From positions 1 through 64,000 of the forward strand of contig CAKTVW010000005.1 of NCBI GenBank assembly GCA_934630495.1: a stretch of DNA of 64,000 nt, written 5' to 3'. The stretch is from an uncultured Oscillospiraceae bacterium. Its GTDB lineage: Bacteria > Bacillota > Clostridia > Oscillospirales > Oscillospiraceae. Under the pieces are notes generated by a model that made no database searches, had not been told where the DNA came from, and saw only the letters and a program-made list of their open reading frames with translations. Made by a program: the position numbers and the translations under genes. Of the stretch, positions 39,952 to 49,001 are shown piece after piece; the stretch's first letter is position 1; each line of letters starts with the position of its first letter.

Positions 39952-42900
39952 TTATTCCACGGATTTCAAGGATTCCGCCATATTGACGCGGTCGATCTTA
40001 CGGATCAGGCACAGGCAGACAAGGCCGCCCAGCAGCACCGTGATTGCGAACGCCAGAACGTAGCTCAGGGGCGCGACGCGGATGTTGAACGACACCATGT
40101 CGATACGGATCTCCGACATGATGAACGCATGAAGCAGCTTGCCGAAGGGCAGGCCGACCGCTGCACCCAGCATCGTCAAGATCAATATTTCGCGGAATAC
40201 ATAGAGCATCGTCTCGTGCCGATAGAAACCCAGCACCTTTACCGTAGCGATCTCGCGGACGCGCTCCGTGATGGAGATATTGCAGAGGTTGAACAGCACG
40301 ACCAGCGCCAATGCACAGGCGCACCCCACTACCAGCGCGATAATGTAATTCAGGCTCGTCATGGTATTGTTCACCATTTCACGCAGCGCCTCGGAAACGG
40401 TCACCGTGCCGACACGGGAGGCCTCCGTCAGCTTCGCGCCGAGCGCATACGGGTCGCCGTCGGTCAGGACGTATGCCGTCGAATCGCTGCATTCCTTTCC
40501 GAACAGCTCCGTATAAGTCTCGGACGAAACAAACGCATAGTGGTAAACGTAATTGTCACAGATATCGGTGATCGGGACCTCGACCGTTTCGGTATCACTG
40601 ACGTGCAGCGGAAGGCTGTCGCCGACCTTCAGCCCGAGCGTATCGGCAAGGCGGCTGTCGATCACCGCGCCCTCCGACGGATAGTCGATTATGCGTTCGC
40701 CGTCGTGAAGCCGGATCGCGTAGGAGATATCGGGATCGTCCGTCGCGACGACGTTGACATTGCTGATGCCGTTGTCGCCCAATGCCTCATAGGCGGCCGT
40801 TTCCACGAATACACAGCGGGTCATTTCGGGATATGCCTCCCGAAATTCCTGCTGACGCTGACTGTCCATCGGCGTAGAAAAGCTGACGGCAATGTCATAA
40901 CAGGTCACACCGGTAAATTGATCGTCCACAACGGTGGAAATGCTGTCGCGCAGGCCCAGACCGGCAACGATCAGCGTCGTGCAGCCGCCGATGCCGAGAA
41001 GCATCATGATGAGCCGCTTTTTATAGCGAACGATATTCCGCACGGAGACCTTATACAGGAAGGAGAAACGGTTCCAGAGGAACGGAATCCGTTCCAGCAG
41101 AATGCGCTTGCCCGCCTTGGGCGCCTTGGGCCGCATCAGGGCGGCAGGCATTCGGTTCAGCTCCGAACGGCAGGCCAGCCATGTCACGCCCGCCGAGCAG
41201 AGCAGCGATGCGCCGATCGCGATCAGGAGCAGTCTCCCGTCAAAGACATACTCGATCGGCGCAAAGCCGTAGAGCATCGAGTAGCCCTCCCAGATGACCG
41301 CCGGGAAGATCCATGTTCCCAGTGCGTACCCGGCAAGGCAGCCCAGCATCGCGGCGCTTCCGGAATAGGACATATATTTCCACGCGATCGCGCCGTCGCC
41401 GTAGCCCAGCGATTTCAGTGTGCCGATCTGTGTGCGCTGCTCGTCGATCATACGGGTCATTGTGGTCATGCACACGAGCGCAGCCACCGCGAAGAAAAAC
41501 AGCGGGAACACCTTGGCGACACCGTCGACGATCGAGGTATCATTGTGGTAGGACACATAGCCGCTGTTCGTCTCGCGATCGAGAAGATAGGTGTCGGGGT
41601 GCTCCAGCTTCTCAACCTCGACCTGCGCATCGTCAAGCTGCCGCTTCCCGTCGGCAAGCTGCTTTTCGGCATCGGCGAAGCGCTCCTCAGCTTCCGTACG
41701 CGCCGACTCATATTCCGCGCGGCCGCTGTCCAGCTCCGCCTGTGCGGAAACCAGCGCCGCTCTGCCGTCCTTCAGCTCCTGTTCGCCCGTTTCAAGCGCC
41801 TTTTCGCTCTCGTCCAGCTTCGCTTTCGCCTCGTCCAGCTCCGCCTGCTTCTCTGCAAGCGTTCCCTCGGCCTCAGCGCGTTTTTCGTCCAGCGCGGCCT
41901 GCGCAGCATCGAGCTGAGACTGCGCGTCCAGCAGCGTCAGATATGCCTGATACGGCTCGCTCTTTTCAAATTGCTCAATCGCAAGCTCCACCGCATCGAG
42001 AAGCCCCTTGTAAAACAGATACTCCGCGCTCACCTCCGTCTCCTGCTCCAAGCGCGTCAGGAGCTGGTTTTTGGAGATCAGAAGCGCTTCATGCTGCACC
42101 AGAATGCCGCTGTCGTCGATCTGCGCCATACCCTCGTCCAGCTTGGCCTGCTGTGCGTCCAGCTCTGTCTGCGCCGCGTCGAGCTGAGAAAGCGCGTCCT
42201 GCTTCGCAGCCTCAAATTCGGCAAGCCCCGCTTCATACTGCGTTTTGCCGTCCTCAAGCTCCTTTCGGCCCTGCTCCAGCGTTTTCTCCGCCTCGTCGAG
42301 CTTGGTGCGGTTGGCGGAAATGGCCGTCTGCGCCTGTTCCAGCTTTGCCTGCGCATCGGCAAGCTCGTTTTCGGCCTTTTCCCGCTCGGTGCGGTACTCC
42401 GCCTTGTTCTCGTCATACTGCTTCTGCGCGTCGGCAAGCTGCTCGCGCGCATCGTCGATGATATCCTCGTAGCGCAAGGCCGCACGCTCCTCGAGCGCCC
42501 GGGTCAGCGTCGGCTTGATCGAATCGACCGCGTCGTTGTAGGCATCGGAGTATATCTCGTTCTCCGTTCCGTCGACCGTAAGGTAGATCTCGGTGAAATA
42601 ATCGGTGCGGAAGCTTTCCGGCGGCAAAATGACGAACGCATTGATCGTGCCGCCGCCGAGGCTCGTCGTACCGCGGTCCACGCCCATATACAGCGGCGAC
42701 TCGCACAGTCCGACGATCGTAAACTCCGATACGGTAAACGCGTCCTCCGTCGCCGTTTGGGTGACGGTCAGCGTCGTACCGATCATGTCCTCCGAAAACC
42801 GTCTGGAATCCGCCAGACACTCTCCCGCATCACGCGGCAGCCGTCCGGCCGTCAGCTTCGGCTGATTGATCTTGTCCGAGAGCGTCAGCGCCTTGAGCGT

Positions 42901-43212
42901 CCGTTCTCCCGTTTCGCTGTCAGCGATAAAGTCCTCACTGTGCGCTCCCTCCGCAGCAGTCACGCCCGAAAGCCCGGCGAAGTATTCCGCGTCGGCCTGT
43001 GTCAGTCCCAGCGTGCTGATGAGGCGGTAATCATAAAGGTCCGTTTCATGCAGATACCGGTCGCCCGTCAGCAGCATCGCCGGCCGCGCCACCTTCAGGC
43101 CCGTAAAGAAGCCGACACCCAACGCAACGATCGCCAAGATCGCCAGATATCGTCCCAGTGAGTGCGTAAGCTGACGCAAATTATTCTTGCGCCATGCGCT
43201 GCCCGTTACCAT
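39952..43212 (-). CDS. FtsX-like ABC permease with a long extracytoplasmic coiled coil
   Basis: 1086 residues. One span at ~20-40, an external domain (~45-245), then ~300 residues of Ala/Glu/Gln/Leu-rich coiled coil (~245-545). Next come three spans (around 565-590, 615-640 and 665-690), a second periplasmic-type domain (~760-950), and three final spans. The FtsX/MacB core includes RMIDEQRTQIGTLKSLGYG and VREIATVKVLGF. Such mechanotransmission permeases act with a MacB-like ATPase in envelope processes or lipid/peptide handling. It overlaps the ATPase gene stop. Function of the coiled coil is unknown. Confidence 0.85.
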   Translation of the reverse strand: MVTGSAWRKNNLRQLTHSLGRYLAILAIVALGVGFFTGLKVARPAMLLTGDRYLHETDLYDYRLISTLGLTQADAEYFAGLSGVTAAEGAHSEDFIADSETGERTLKALTLSDKINQPKLTAGRLPRDAGECLADSRRFSEDMIGTTLTVTQTATEDAFTVSEFTIVGLCESPLYMGVDRGTTSLGGGTINAFVILPPESFRTDYFTEIYLTVDGTENEIYSDAYNDAVDSIKPTLTRALEERAALRYEDIIDDAREQLADAQKQYDENKAEYRTEREKAENELADAQAKLEQAQTAISANRTKLDEAEKTLEQGRKELEDGKTQYEAGLAEFEAAKQDALSQLDAAQTELDAQQAKLDEGMAQIDDSGILVQHEALLISKNQLLTRLEQETEVSAEYLFYKGLLDAVELAIEQFEKSEPYQAYLTLLDAQSQLDAAQAALDEKRAEAEGTLAEKQAELDEAKAKLDESEKALETGEQELKDGRAALVSAQAELDSGRAEYESARTEAEERFADAEKQLADGKRQLDDAQVEVEKLEHPDTYLLDRETNSGYVSYHNDTSIVDGVAKVFPLFFFAVAALVCMTTMTRMIDEQRTQIGTLKSLGYGDGAIAWKYMSYSGSAAMLGCLAGYALGTWIFPAVIWEGYSMLYGFAPIEYVFDGRLLLIAIGASLLCSAGVTWLACRSELNRMPAALMRPKAPKAGKRILLERIPFLWNRFSFLYKVSVRNIVRYKKRLIMMLLGIGGCTTLIVAGLGLRDSISTVVDDQFTGVTCYDIAVSFSTPMDSQRQQEFREAYPEMTRCVFVETAAYEALGDNGISNVNVVATDDPDISYAIRLHDGERIIDYPSEGAVIDSRLADTLGLKVGDSLPLHVSDTETVEVPITDICDNYVYHYAFVSSETYTELFGKECSDSTAYVLTDGDPYALGAKLTEASRVGTVTVSEALREMVNNTMTSLNYIIALVVGCACALALVVLFNLCNISITERVREIATVKVLGFYRHETMLYVFREILILTMLGAAVGLPFGKLLHAFIMSEIRIDMVSFNIRVAPLSYVLAFAITVLLGGLVCLCLIRKIDRVNMAESLKSVE

Positions 43213-43907
43213 TCGATCTCCTCCACCGGTGTGACATGCTCGTTCAGCTCCACGCTCTTGACCGCGCCGTTGCGGAAACGGATGATCCGATCGGCCATCG
43301 CCGTCAGCGCGGAATTGTGCGTAATGATGACGACCGTCATGCCGTTTTCACGGCTCTGCCTTTGCAGCAGCGCAAGGATCTGCTTGCCCGTCGCGTAGTC
43401 CAGCGCGCCGGTCGGCTCGTCGCAAAGCAGGAGCTGCGGTTTTTTCGCCAGTGCGCGGGCGATCGCGACGCGCTGCTGCTCGCCGCCGGAAAGCTGAGCG
43501 GGGAAATTCTTCATGCGTTCGCCAAGGCCCACGTCTGTCAGGACCTGCGCGGGCGGCAGCGGCTCCTTGACGATCTGCGACGCCAGCTCGACGTTTTCAA
43601 GCGCCGTCAGATTGGGGATCAGATTATAAAACTGGAACACAAAGCCGATGTCCTTTCTGCGGTACTCGGCAAGCTGATGCCTGTTGAACGAGGAGACCTC
43701 TCGCTCGCCCAGAAAGACCTTTCCCGACGTCAGCGTGTCCATGCCGCCGAGAATGTTCAGCAGCGTCGTCTTGCCCGCGCCGGAAGGCCCGACAATCACG
43801 CAAATCTCGCCCTTCCCGATCGTAAAGGTCGCGTCATGCAACGCACGCACTGCGGCCTCCCCCGTGCCGTAAACCTTTTCCACATTTTCAAACCGAATAA
43901 AATCCAT
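43206..43907 (-). CDS. MacB/LolD-type ABC ATPase
   Basis: 233 residues: Walker A GPSGAGKTTLLNILGG (~38-53), Q-loop FVFQFYNLIPNLTA, signature LSGGEQQRVAIARAL (~140), Walker B LLLCDEPTGALDY and the switch His in ITHNSAL. This is the class of ATPases that powers FtsX-like permeases; the next gene is one, starting inside this stop codon (ATGGTAA). First gene of the transcript. Confidence 0.92.
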   Translation of the reverse strand: MDFIRFENVEKVYGTGEAAVRALHDATFTIGKGEICVIVGPSGAGKTTLLNILGGMDTLTSGKVFLGEREVSSFNRHQLAEYRRKDIGFVFQFYNLIPNLTALENVELASQIVKEPLPPAQVLTDVGLGERMKNFPAQLSGGEQQRVAIARALAKKPQLLLCDEPTGALDYATGKQILALLQRQSRENGMTVVIITHNSALTAMADRIIRFRNGAVKSVELNEHVTPVEEIEW

Positions 43908-43972
43908 GCTATCCTCCGCGCTTGACCGTCATTATGCAAATACGCTCCGGCATTTGCTTTCTTATCAACTAC

Positions 43973-44001
43973 AGTATATCGAGACACTTGAAACGGCGCA
44001 A
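43973..44001 (-). promoter_or_regulatory. Promoter of the FtsX-type ABC transporter
   Basis: TTGCGC (43996-44001) and TATACT (43973-43978) on the minus strand, 17-base spacer. Confidence 0.65.
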
Positions 44002-44042
44002 GCGCCTGTCTGCGAAATTCACAAAAAGTTCAGATAAACAGC

Positions 44043-44073
44043 TTGGCCGCCGCTCGATTTGAGCGGCGGCCAA
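44043..44073 (-). terminator. Terminator of the phosphate cotransporter gene
   Basis: A 13-bp stem TTGGCCGCCGCTC/GAGCGGCGGCCAA with loop GATTT, 15 bases after the stop codon. Confidence 0.75.
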
Positions 44074-44088
44074 TTTTTTAACGGTACT

Positions 44089-45837
44089 TTATTCTACATG
44101 GTACTTTTCGGCATAATAGCGATACGCGTCGGCAAAATCATGCTCGCCGCTTTTCTTTACGGCATTCAGATACTGGTGCGTACGGAAGCTGCCCGCGTGC
44201 GTCTCGATCAGCGCAACGGCCACGTTGGAGCAGTGGTCGGAAACACGCTCGTAGTTCGTCAGCAGATCGGACCAGACAAAGCCCGTCTGGATCGTACAGG
44301 TGCCGGACTGCAGACGTTCGATATGCGCGCTTTTCACCTCGGCGATCAGCACGTCGATGACCTGCTCAAGCGGCTCGACCTGCTGAGCCTTTGTCAGATC
44401 GTCATGGACGAACGCATCGATCGTCAGCTCCAGGATCTCATTCAGCGCCTGCGTCAGCGTATCGATCTCCTGCTGTGCAAGGTCGGAGAAAATGATCTTC
44501 TTATCATGGATCTCCTGCGCCGTGCGGAGCAGATTCACCGCATGGTCGCCCAAGCGTTCAAAATCGCCGATCGTGTGCAGCATTTTCGACACCTGCCGCG
44601 AGTCCTGATCGGACATGGAGTGGCTGGAGAGCTTCACGAGGAACGTGCCGAGCTTGTCCTCGTACATGTCCAGCTCGTCCTCCGAGCGGAGGATCTCCGC
44701 AGACTGCTTTTCGGAATAGCTGCGGAAAAGCATCAGAGACGCCAGAATGGTGTCGCGTGATAGGACTGCCATTTTGTCGGTCATGGCATTGGCTTCGTTG
44801 ACGGCGATGGAGGGCGTGGAGAGCAGGCGCTCGTCAAGGAAGACAAAGTGCTGCTTGCCCTTTCCCGGGCGGACGATAAAATTCGCGATTGCAACGAGCT
44901 GCTTGTGGAACGGTGCGAGGATCACGGTATTTACGACATTGAAGATCGTATGCACCAACGCAACGCCGGGCAGAGAGATCGCCGTGTCGAGGAAATCAAA
45001 GCCGAACGCGGCATTTGCGCCGTAGAACAGGCTCAGGCACACGACCGTGCCGATGATTTTGATGGTAATGTGTACCACGGAGACCTTTTTAGCCTCTTTG
45101 GTAACGCCGATCGAGGAGATCAGCGCCGTCGCGCAGGTGCCGATATTCGCGCCGAGCACCAGCGGGATCGCCATGTTATAGGTGATCTGCCCGGTGCTTG
45201 CCAAGGTCTGTACAATCGAGATCGTGGCGGCGGAGCTTTGAATGACGCCGGTAAACACCGCCGAGACCAGCACGCCCAAAAGCGGATTTTCAAACGCGGT
45301 CAGGATGCCGGAAAACCGCTCGGAATCTTTAAGCCCGGAAACGGAATTGCCCATCAAAACCATGCCGTACATCAGGACGGCAAAGCCTACGAGTACCTTG
45401 CCGAGGTCTTGGCGGCGCGTTTTCTTGGAAAGAATGATCATTGCCACGCCGAGGATGGCGATCACAGGGGCAAAATTCTTCGGCTGCAAAAGCGCGATCG
45501 GGCCGTTGCTGTCAATACCGGACAGAGAGGTGATCCAGTTGGTCACGGTCGTGCCGATATTCGAGCCCATAATGAAATTGATCGTTTCGTCAAAGCTCAT
45601 CAGCCCGGAGTTGACCAGGCCGACCAGCATCACCGTCATTGCCGACGAGGATTGCACCGCGATGGTGATCCCCGCGCCGAGGCCCATTGCAGTGAAGGAA
45701 TTAGAAGTCACTTTTTTCAGGGAGCGCTCCAGTGAACCACCGGCGACCTTTCCGAGTCCGCCGGACATCACGTTCATGCCATACAGGAAAAAGGCCAGTC
45801 CGCCGACCAGCTCCAACACCTTTACAAGCAAACTCAT
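44089..45837 (-). CDS. Na+/phosphate cotransporter with C-terminal PhoU-like domain
   Basis: 582 residues from MSLLVKVLELVGGLAFFLYGM, with GGAG nine bases upstream; the longer frame enters the leader. Residues ~1-310 hold two inverted Na/Pi-cotransporter repeats with the QSSSA motifs (AVQSSSAMTVMLVG and VIQSSAATISIVQ) and GANIGT-type loops. Residues ~345-550 are helical PhoU-like bundles. It imports, or may export, inorganic phosphate using the sodium gradient. Monocistronic with its own promoter and terminator. Confidence 0.92.
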   Translation of the reverse strand: MSLLVKVLELVGGLAFFLYGMNVMSGGLGKVAGGSLERSLKKVTSNSFTAMGLGAGITIAVQSSSAMTVMLVGLVNSGLMSFDETINFIMGSNIGTTVTNWITSLSGIDSNGPIALLQPKNFAPVIAILGVAMIILSKKTRRQDLGKVLVGFAVLMYGMVLMGNSVSGLKDSERFSGILTAFENPLLGVLVSAVFTGVIQSSAATISIVQTLASTGQITYNMAIPLVLGANIGTCATALISSIGVTKEAKKVSVVHITIKIIGTVVCLSLFYGANAAFGFDFLDTAISLPGVALVHTIFNVVNTVILAPFHKQLVAIANFIVRPGKGKQHFVFLDERLLSTPSIAVNEANAMTDKMAVLSRDTILASLMLFRSYSEKQSAEILRSEDELDMYEDKLGTFLVKLSSHSMSDQDSRQVSKMLHTIGDFERLGDHAVNLLRTAQEIHDKKIIFSDLAQQEIDTLTQALNEILELTIDAFVHDDLTKAQQVEPLEQVIDVLIAEVKSAHIERLQSGTCTIQTGFVWSDLLTNYERVSDHCSNVAVALIETHAGSFRTHQYLNAVKKSGEHDFADAYRYYAEKYHVE

Positions 45838-45935
45838 GTATCTGTTCTCCATTCTGTTATTGACAAACGCAGCCACCCGCGCGGTACCGAAAAGCGGCAT
45901 TTCCATATCGGAGCACCCGAAAATGTTCCATTTAT

Positions 45936-45964
45936 ACTATACGAAAATAGGGACATCTTGTCAA
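45936..45964 (-). promoter_or_regulatory. Promoter of the phosphate cotransporter gene
   Basis: TTGACA (45959-45964) and TATAGT (45936-45941) on the minus strand with a 17-base spacer. Confidence 0.75.
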
Positions 45965-46043
45965 GGAGATTTTACAAAGAGGCGCAAATACGCCCCGTGC
46001 ATAATTGCCGCGCGCACCGCATATTCTCCACTGGGGTGAGACT

Positions 46044-46322
46044 ATGGGCAATCGCTTTACCACATTGAAATGCAAGGAAGTCGTTAACGTCTGCGACGGC
46101 TGCCGCCTCGGCTTCGTTTCGGATATCGATATCGACTGCCGCAGCGGACAGGTCGTCGCGATCGTCGTTCCCGGGCGCGGAAAGTGCTTCGGGCTGGTGG
46201 GTCGGCACGAGGATTTTGTAATCCCGTGGAAGTGCATTACACAGATCGGAGACGATATCATACTCGTTGACGGGGAATTAGACAAATTTCGCCTGCCCAG
46301 GCCGAGAAAGCAGTTGTTTTAG
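46044..46322 (+). CDS. YlmC/YmxH-family PRC-barrel sporulation protein
   Basis: 92 residues from MGNRFTTLKCKEVVNVCDG, behind GGGGTGAG. The sequence CKEVVNVCDGCRLGFVSDI and the ending ITQIGDDIILV match the small PRC-barrel proteins YlmC/YmxH found in endospore formers. In relatives, expression is linked to sporulation and the exact role is not known. Alone between the phosphate transporter and rpsB. Confidence 0.85.
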   Translation: MGNRFTTLKCKEVVNVCDGCRLGFVSDIDIDCRSGQVVAIVVPGRGKCFGLVGRHEDFVIPWKCITQIGDDIILVDGELDKFRLPRPRKQLF

Positions 46323-46355
46323 CAAAAAATAATTGAATTTTTTGTAAAAAGGGGC

Positions 46356-46384
46356 TTGCAAACCGACTGCCCTTAGGCTATAAT
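46356..46384 (+). promoter_or_regulatory. rpsB-tsf promoter
   Basis: TTGCAA (46356-46361) and TATAAT (46379-46384) with a 17-base spacer. Confidence 0.8.
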
Positions 46385-46390
46385 ATTACG

Positions 46391-46514
46391 GCATGACGAA
46401 AAGTCATGACAACAATCAAACCACACACCTTCGGATCTTCCGTCCGAGTGCCGCTTGCGGTGGACGGCTGAGCTGACGGAGGTGGCGGTCAAAACGAAAA
46501 GGAGAAACACACAA
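46391..46514 (+). promoter_or_regulatory. Structured rpsB leader
   Basis: About 120 untranslated bases between promoter and rpsB contain the short hairpin CATGAC/GTCATG near 46393-46410 and GC-rich segments that could pair (CCGTCCGA/GGACGG around 46441-46470). S2 regulates its own message in many bacteria, so a protein-binding leader is plausible; the specific fold was not proved. Confidence 0.4.
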
Positions 46515-47252
46515 ATGGCAGTCGTATCCATGAAGTCCCTGCTGGAAGCAGGCGTCCATTTCGGTCACCAGACCAGAAGATGGAACCCCAAAATGGCTCC
46601 CTATATCTATACGGAGCGCAACGGCATCTATATCATCGACCTGCAGAAGACCGTTAAGAAGATCGAGGAAGCTTATAACTTCGTCCGCGATCTGGCCGCT
46701 AACGGTGAGAACGTTCTCTTCGTCGGCACCAAGAAGCAGGCGCAGGACGCCATCAAGGAAGAGGCTGAGCGCGTCGACCAGTACTATGTCAACGCCCGTT
46801 GGCTCGGCGGCATGATGACCAACTTCAAGACCATGCGCACCCGTATCGACCGTCTGGCACAGCTCCGCAAGATGCAGGAGGACGGCACCTTCGCAATGCT
46901 TCCCAAGAAGGAAGTCATTAAGCTCGAAGGCGAGATCGCAAAGCTCGAGAAGTACCTCGGCGGCGTGAAGAACATGAAGAAGCTCCCCGGCGCTCTGTTC
47001 ATCGTCGACCCGCGCAAGGAGCGTAACGCGATCGCCGAAGCCCGCAAGCTGCATATCCCCATCGTCGCGATCGTCGACACCAACTGCGACCCCGACGAGA
47101 TCGACTATGTGATCCCCGGCAATGACGACGCGATCCGCGCGATCCGCCTGATCGTAGCTACCATGGCAAACGCCGTGCAGGAAGGCCGTCAGGGCGAGGC
47201 CAACACCGAGGCTCCCGCTGAGGAAGCACCGGCTGCGGAAGCTGCTGAATAA
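46515..47252 (+). CDS. rpsB: 30S ribosomal protein S2
   Basis: 245 residues from MAVVSMKSLLEAGVHFGHQ; AAGGAG lies 10 bases upstream. Motifs GVHFGHQTRRWNPKMAPYI and DTNCDPDEIDYVIPGNDDA are universal for S2. The C-terminal tail is acidic and Ala-rich. Followed by tsf after a hairpin, the conserved rpsB-tsf order. Confidence 0.98.
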   Translation: MAVVSMKSLLEAGVHFGHQTRRWNPKMAPYIYTERNGIYIIDLQKTVKKIEEAYNFVRDLAANGENVLFVGTKKQAQDAIKEEAERVDQYYVNARWLGGMMTNFKTMRTRIDRLAQLRKMQEDGTFAMLPKKEVIKLEGEIAKLEKYLGGVKNMKKLPGALFIVDPRKERNAIAEARKLHIPIVAIVDTNCDPDEIDYVIPGNDDAIRAIRLIVATMANAVQEGRQGEANTEAPAEEAPAAEAAE

Positions 47253-47259
47253 GATAAAC

Positions 47260-47287
47260 AATGCCCGCCGCTATGACGGGCATTTTT
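47260..47287 (+). terminator. Partial terminator between rpsB and tsf
   Basis: The stem AATGCCCG (47260-47267)/CGGGCATT (47277-47284) is followed by TTTTT. Located between co-transcribed genes, so it probably lowers tsf expression relative to rpsB or marks an RNA-processing site. Confidence 0.65.
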
Positions 47288-47317
47288 CAAAAGATAATTT
47301 ACAGGAGGAATAATACT

Positions 47318-48238
47318 ATGGCATTTACTGCTGCTGATGTTAAGAAACTGCGTGAAATGACCAATGTCGGCATGATGGACTGCAAGAAGGCACTCACCGA
47401 GACCGACGGCGATATGGACAAGGCTGTCGAATGGCTCCGTGAAAAGGGTCTGGCCAAGGCCGCCAAGAAGGCCGGCCGCATTGCTGCCGAGGGCATGGCT
47501 TACGCCACCGTCGAGAACGGCGTCGGCGCCGTCGTCGAGGTCAACTGTGAGACCGACTTCTGCGCGAAGAGCGAGCTGTTCGTCCCGTTTGTCAAGGACA
47601 TTGCGCAGGTCGTTATCGAGAGCAATCCCGCCGATGTTGACGCTCTGATGAACTGCAAGTACCCCGGCAAGGACCTGACCGTTGCCGAGACCATGCCCGA
47701 GAAGGTCATGTCCATCGGTGAAAACCTCCAGATCCGCCGCTTTGTCCGCTTTGCGGACAACACCAGCGTTTCCTATGTCCACGCAGGCGGCAAGATCGCC
47801 GTTCTTGTCAACCTCGCGGTCGAGGGCGGCATCGATGCCACGCAGATCGGTAAGGACGTCGCCATGCAGATCGCTGCTCTGAATCCCCGCTTCTGGGACA
47901 AGAGCGATGTCACCGAGGACATTCTGGAAGAAGAAAAGAAGATCCTTGTCGCTCAGATGGACAACGACGAGAAGATGGCCAGCAAGCCCCAGCAGGTCAA
48001 GGAAAAGATCGCTGCCGGTAAGATGAACAAGTTCTTCGAGGAGAACTGCCTCCTGCAGCAGGCCTTCGTTAAGGACGGCAGCATGAGCGTAGAACAGTAT
48101 ATGAACAGCGCCGCCAAGGCTCTCGGCGGAAGCGTGAAGTTCGTCAATGCCGTTCGCTTCGAAAAGGGCGAAGGCATTGAGAAGAAGCAGGAAGACTTCG
48201 CCGCTGAAGTCGCTGCGCAGATGAACATGAAGAAGTAA
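47318..48238 (+). CDS. tsf: Elongation factor Ts
   Basis: Nucleotide exchange factor for EF-Tu. 306 residues from MAFTAADVKKLREMTNVGMMDCKKAL, split here as the family's VKKLREMTNVGMMDCKKAL and ETDFCAKSE motifs. AGGAGG is nine bases upstream. Normal length. Confidence 0.98.
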   Translation: MAFTAADVKKLREMTNVGMMDCKKALTETDGDMDKAVEWLREKGLAKAAKKAGRIAAEGMAYATVENGVGAVVEVNCETDFCAKSELFVPFVKDIAQVVIESNPADVDALMNCKYPGKDLTVAETMPEKVMSIGENLQIRRFVRFADNTSVSYVHAGGKIAVLVNLAVEGGIDATQIGKDVAMQIAALNPRFWDKSDVTEDILEEEKKILVAQMDNDEKMASKPQQVKEKIAAGKMNKFFEENCLLQQAFVKDGSMSVEQYMNSAAKALGGSVKFVNAVRFEKGEGIEKKQEDFAAEVAAQMNMKK

Positions 48239-48254
48239 TTTCAAAATAGCACAC

Positions 48255-48300
48255 CGCCCGCGGTATGATGGCCGATGCCACCTGCTGCGGGCGTTTTTTT
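48255..48300 (+). terminator. tsf terminator
   Basis: Outer stem CGCCCGC/GCGGGCG with an irregular inner part, followed by seven T residues at 48294-48300. Confidence 0.7.
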
Positions 48301-48394
48301 ATCTGTATCGGGCATTTGTTTGTCGGAGGATCAACGCCGTTTTTCGAGTCAACGCGCTTGATCTAAATAGAATCTTCTAGATTGCCGCGCCGCT

Positions 48395-48540
48395 TTTCTC
48401 CCCGCACCGCTCTGCTCTCTCCACCGTCCTACTCCCCCGGCTGCTCTCCCCTCCGTGCTGCTCTGCTCTCTGCGTCGCTCTACTCCCCTGCACGCTCTAC
48501 TCCCCTGCACGCTCTGCTTCCGGCGCTGCTCTGCTTCCCT
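48395..48540. repeat. Pyrimidine-rich degenerate tandem repeat
   Basis: The plus strand is almost free of A and strongly C/T-rich, built from variants of a unit like CGCTCTACTCCCCTGCA and shorter CTGCTCT pieces; two near-perfect 17-base units lie near 48475-48510. It sits between the ends of the convergent tsf and rplQ genes. A 62-codon frame through it lacks a ribosome site and is low complexity. The rest of the 48239-48621 gap contains only the two terminators. Confidence 0.7.
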
Positions 48541-48580
48541 AACGATACCGACGGAAATCTTTTGCCATAATAACGAAAAG

Positions 48581-48605
48581 GAGGCTGCTCCGTCGGAGCA
48601 GCCTC
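48581..48605 (-). terminator. Terminator of the ribosomal protein cluster (after rplQ)
   Basis: An 11-bp stem GAGGCTGCTCC/GGAGCAGCCTC with loop GTC, followed on the minus strand by CTTTTCGTT, 16 bases after the rplQ stop. Confidence 0.8.
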
Positions 48606-48621
48606 AAAATTCATCGATGAA

Positions 48622-48963
48622 TTACACCAATTCGATAACAGCCATCTCGGCTGCATCGCCGCGGCGCGGCCCGATGCGGGTCACACGGGTATAGCCGCCG
48701 TTACGGTCGGCATACTTCGGCGCAACTTCCTTAAACAGCTTGTTCGCAACGTCTTCCTTCGTGATGAAGGCCAGAGCGCGGCGGTATGCGGCGAGGTCGC
48801 CCTTCTTGCCGAGGGTGATCATCTTCTCCACAACGGGCTGCACTTCCTTCGCACGGCAGAAGGTCGTCTCGAGCTTGCCGTTGGCAAGCAGATCGGTGGT
48901 CAGCTGACGGAGCATCGCCTTACGCTGATCGCTGGTTCTGCCGAGCTTACGGGTTCCAAACAT
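48622..48963 (-). CDS. rplQ: 50S ribosomal protein L17
   Basis: 113 residues, MFGTRKLGRTSDQRKAML, with the L17 motifs TFCRAKEVQPVVEKMITL and GGYTRVTRIGPRRGDAAEMA. Last gene of the S10-spc-alpha cluster, 38 bases after rpoA. Confidence 0.98.
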   Translation of the reverse strand: MFGTRKLGRTSDQRKAMLRQLTTDLLANGKLETTFCRAKEVQPVVEKMITLGKKGDLAAYRRALAFITKEDVANKLFKEVAPKYADRNGGYTRVTRIGPRRGDAAEMAVIELV

Positions 48964-49001
48964 TCGTATTTTCCTCCTTCTTAAAAGGTAAAACAGGATC
49001 T

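Noticed and set aside
39706..43161. 1151-codon open frame on the plus strand opposite the FtsX-type permease
   Set aside because: It is the antisense of a strongly recognised permease; its translation is rich in Arg/His/Gln without domains, the usual shadow of a GC-rich gene, and it has no ribosome-binding site.
48382..48570. 62-codon frame in the pyrimidine repeat
   Set aside because: Low-complexity Leu/Pro/Ser translation with no ribosome-binding site, located after the tsf terminator.
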